Shown here one piece after another: positions 6,590-7,147 of a stretch of 7,147 bases of DNA; within the stretch, counting starts at the first letter, position 1, and each line of letters opens with the position of its first letter. A model generated the notes under the pieces. That model ran no database searches. It was given only the letters and a program-made list of their open reading frames with translations, and was not told the origin of the DNA. A program made the position numbers and the translations under genes. The stretch lies in NCBI GenBank assembly GCA_030642125.1, contig DAOWOJ010000019.1, positions 1 through 7,147 on the forward strand. Direction: 5' to 3'. Source of the stretch: Candidatus Aenigmatarchaeota archaeon. Its GTDB lineage: Archaea > Aenigmatarchaeota > Aenigmatarchaeia > DAOWOJ01.

Positions 6590-6606
6590 GGTATAATATG
6601 AAAACA
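6590..6606 (+). repeat. 17-base repeat across a gene start, copy 2
   Basis: This is identical to 5576-5592 and again covers the ribosome site, ATG and first CTS codons. Shared DNA at gene starts would allow recombination to swap cargo behind a constant leader. Confidence 0.75.
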
Positions 6607-6921
6607 TATAGAGAAATTTTATCAGAAGAAACTCTGATTGATTCTAAAGTAGCTCAACTGCTTGCTGATAGGGTCTCAGAAACAACTAAAGGAGGAGGAA
6701 AAGTTGCCGCTAGAATAAAGAAAAATAGTATTTCTGTTGTTCTAGGACATAATCCCGGCAAACATGTATTTGCTGGAACATATTCAAATGGTAAATGGAA
6801 AAAGGCGTATGCAGAAGGGGTTGCTGTTCCCTTCGTTAAAAATAAAACTATTTCAGATGAAGATGCTGTAAAAGCTATTACATCAATTTTTGATGAAGCT
6901 AAAACATACAAACAACAATAA
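6598..6921 (+). CDS. CTS-tagged internal protein, last gene of the operon
   Basis: A 107-residue protein with leader MKTYREILSE, the closest match here to the T4 IPIII leader, with an L-x-E site after residue 10 and a mature part of about 97 residues. The cargo has an N-terminal helix (13-28), a glycine-rich basic stretch (KGGGKVAARIKK, 31-42), a strand ISVVLGHNP (45-53), a second strand pair around HVFAGTYSNGKWKKAYAEG (56-74), and a C-terminal helix (86-102). No family is recognised. The gene begins 9 bases after the previous stop with an AAGGG site, and is followed by the structured region and terminator. Confidence 0.84.
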   Translation: MKTYREILSEETLIDSKVAQLLADRVSETTKGGGKVAARIKKNSISVVLGHNPGKHVFAGTYSNGKWKKAYAEGVAVPFVKNKTISDEDAVKAITSIFDEAKTYKQQ

Positions 6922-6939
6922 GTAAAGTAATTAAATAAT

Positions 6940-7026
6940 ATGAAAAATCTCACGCGACATAATTCCCAAATTAATGATACAGAAAATAACAGCTATCCGT
7001 TATTTTCAGCGTGGTTCTGTATGTGA
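6940..7026 (+). CDS. Possible 28-codon leader peptide
   Basis: ATG at 6940 opens a 28-codon frame ending in TGA at 7024-7026; the peptide ends SAWFCM. No convincing Shine-Dalgarno site precedes it, and much of its length also forms RNA stems, so the DNA may be constrained as RNA rather than as protein. It is listed because its stop lies two bases before the 14-bp hairpin arm at 7028, a geometry seen in peptide-controlled attenuators. It may simply be a chance frame. Confidence 0.25.
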   Translation: MKNLTRHNSQINDTENNSYPLFSAWFCM

Positions 7027-7027
7027 A

Positions 7028-7072
7028 ATAATAAATTAGACAAGTGTAATTTGAGGGCGTCTAATTTATTAT
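7028..7072 (+). promoter_or_regulatory. 14-bp inverted repeat competing with the terminator
   Basis: ATAATAAATTAGAC at 7028-7041 is the exact reverse complement of 7059-7072, with a 17-base loop. The right arm overlaps the left arm of the terminator stem by three bases and also covers most of its loop. In RNA this could act as an antiterminator. Confidence 0.6.
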
Positions 7073-7090
7073 AATTACGACGCCTTTTTT
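7056..7090 (+). terminator. Intrinsic terminator of the internal-protein operon
   Basis: GGCGTC (7056-7061) pairs with GACGCC (7079-7084). The stem extends inward by TAATT (7062-7066) with AATTA (7073-7077), leaving C7078 as a bulge and TATTAT as loop. Six T residues follow (7085-7090). This is a standard rho-independent terminator on the + strand. Confidence 0.88.
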
Positions 7091-7091
7091 G

Positions 7092-7120
7092 TTGACATTT
7101 TGTTTAATTTAATTTATAAT
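7092..7120 (+). promoter_or_regulatory. Consensus sigma70-type promoter for the next gene
   Basis: TTGACA at 7092-7097 and TATAAT at 7115-7120 are separated by 17 bases, the same perfect architecture as the promoter at 4086-4114. It starts two bases after the terminator T-run. The expected start near 7127 leaves a leader of only about 16 bases. Confidence 0.9.
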
Positions 7121-7132
7121 GTAGTTATAAAG

Positions 7133-7137
7133 AGGAG
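7133..7137 (+). promoter_or_regulatory. Ribosome binding site for the gene at 7143
   Basis: AGGAG lies 5 bases before the ATG at 7143 and supports a real gene start at the window edge. Confidence 0.75.
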
Positions 7138-7142
7138 AAAAA

Positions 7143-7147
7143 ATGAG
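7143..7147 (+). CDS. Start of a gene cut by the window end
   Basis: Only ATGAG is visible. A perfect promoter and a strong ribosome site precede it, so a gene very likely starts here. The product cannot be identified. The first five bases equal those of the gene at 4142, which is also promoter-proximal, so another CTS-tagged protein is possible but unsupported. Confidence 0.65.

Larger units (their letters stand above)
4142..6627 (+). repeat. Dispersed 30-base CTS-coding repeat, eight copies
   Basis: The first 30 bases of the genes at 4142, 4621, 5023, 5326, 5584, 6009, 6208 and 6598 encode one leader. Seven fit M-K-[TS]-[FVY]-[KR]-[EQ]-[KIC]-[LF]-[NSD]-E; the copy at 4142 is divergent. Downstream of codon 10 the proteins show no evident similarity to each other. 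The closest relative I know is the T4 internal-protein capsid-targeting sequence. The abrupt end of similarity at the predicted cleavage point is the strongest support for a tag-plus-cargo reading. Confidence 0.9.
6951..7090 (+). ncRNA. Candidate structured RNA or attenuator before the terminator
   Basis: Several perfect pairings occur in this stretch: CACGC 6951-6955 with GCGTG 7009-7013; GAAAATAAC 6982-6990 with GTTATTTTC 6999-7007; ATACAGAA 6977-6984 with TTCTGTAT 7015-7022; and a 14-bp stem 7028-7041 with 7059-7072. A further pairing of 6965-6973 with 7047-7056 (one bulge) would be a pseudoknot. The 14-bp stem uses 7059-7061, which the terminator stem also needs, so the two are mutually exclusive. 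No known riboswitch family is recognised. Confidence 0.4.

Noticed and set aside
6384..6953. Two reverse-strand frames (6384-6572 and 6654-6953)
   Set aside because: Both overlap well-supported + strand genes and have no promoter or ribosome site of their own.
6951..7026. Possible tRNA because of paired arms and a GGTTC sequence
   Set aside because: The arms do not form a cloverleaf, no acceptor stem or anticodon arm can be placed, and the GGTTC is not in a T-arm context.

Overview
This window reads as part of the genome of a tailed bacteriophage distantly related to T4. It is AT-rich, compactly coded, and every supported gene is on the + strand. The evidence for a T4-like phage is a family B DNA polymerase whose motifs and N-terminal region follow T4/RB69 gp43, and a run of small genes whose products share an N-terminal leader of the type MKTxKEIxxE. 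That leader closely resembles the capsid-targeting sequence (CTS) of T4 internal head proteins (MKTYQEFIAE in T4 IPIII), which the prohead protease gp21 removes after an (I/L)-x-E site. The host cannot be named. Two perfect TTGACA-17-TATAAT promoters and good Shine-Dalgarno sites indicate a bacterium with ordinary sigma70-type transcription.

Layout. Positions 1-2415 hold the replicative polymerase, whose 5' end lies outside the window. It is followed directly by a 77-residue unknown gene (2416-2649) and a 156-residue unknown gene (2661-3131) with a GC-rich middle and a very AT-rich 3' end. Positions 3140-4096 encode a probable free-standing homing endonuclease made of three 69-codon zinc-ribbon-like repeats and a C-terminal GIY-YIG-like nuclease domain. 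A consensus promoter overlaps the end of that gene (4086-4114) and opens an eight-gene operon (4142-6921) with gaps of 16 bases or less. Positions 6922-7090 hold a structured RNA region ending in a clear intrinsic terminator. A second consensus promoter (7092-7120) and a strong ribosome binding site start another gene at 7143, cut by the window end.

Main interpretation. The operon looks like an array of internal virion protein genes: eight unrelated small cargo domains behind one shared, cleavable packaging tag. By analogy with T4 IPI and Alt, such proteins would be packed into the prohead, trimmed, and delivered with the DNA to act on the host at the start of infection, for example against restriction or host enzymes. 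One cargo (4621-5007) has features of an ADP-ribosyltransferase-like fold and another (6208-6588) may be a RelE/DUF4258-like domain; the rest are unrecognised. The region before the terminator can form a 14-bp hairpin that excludes the terminator hairpin, plus further pairings and a possible 28-codon leader peptide, so it may be an attenuator or a structured RNA.
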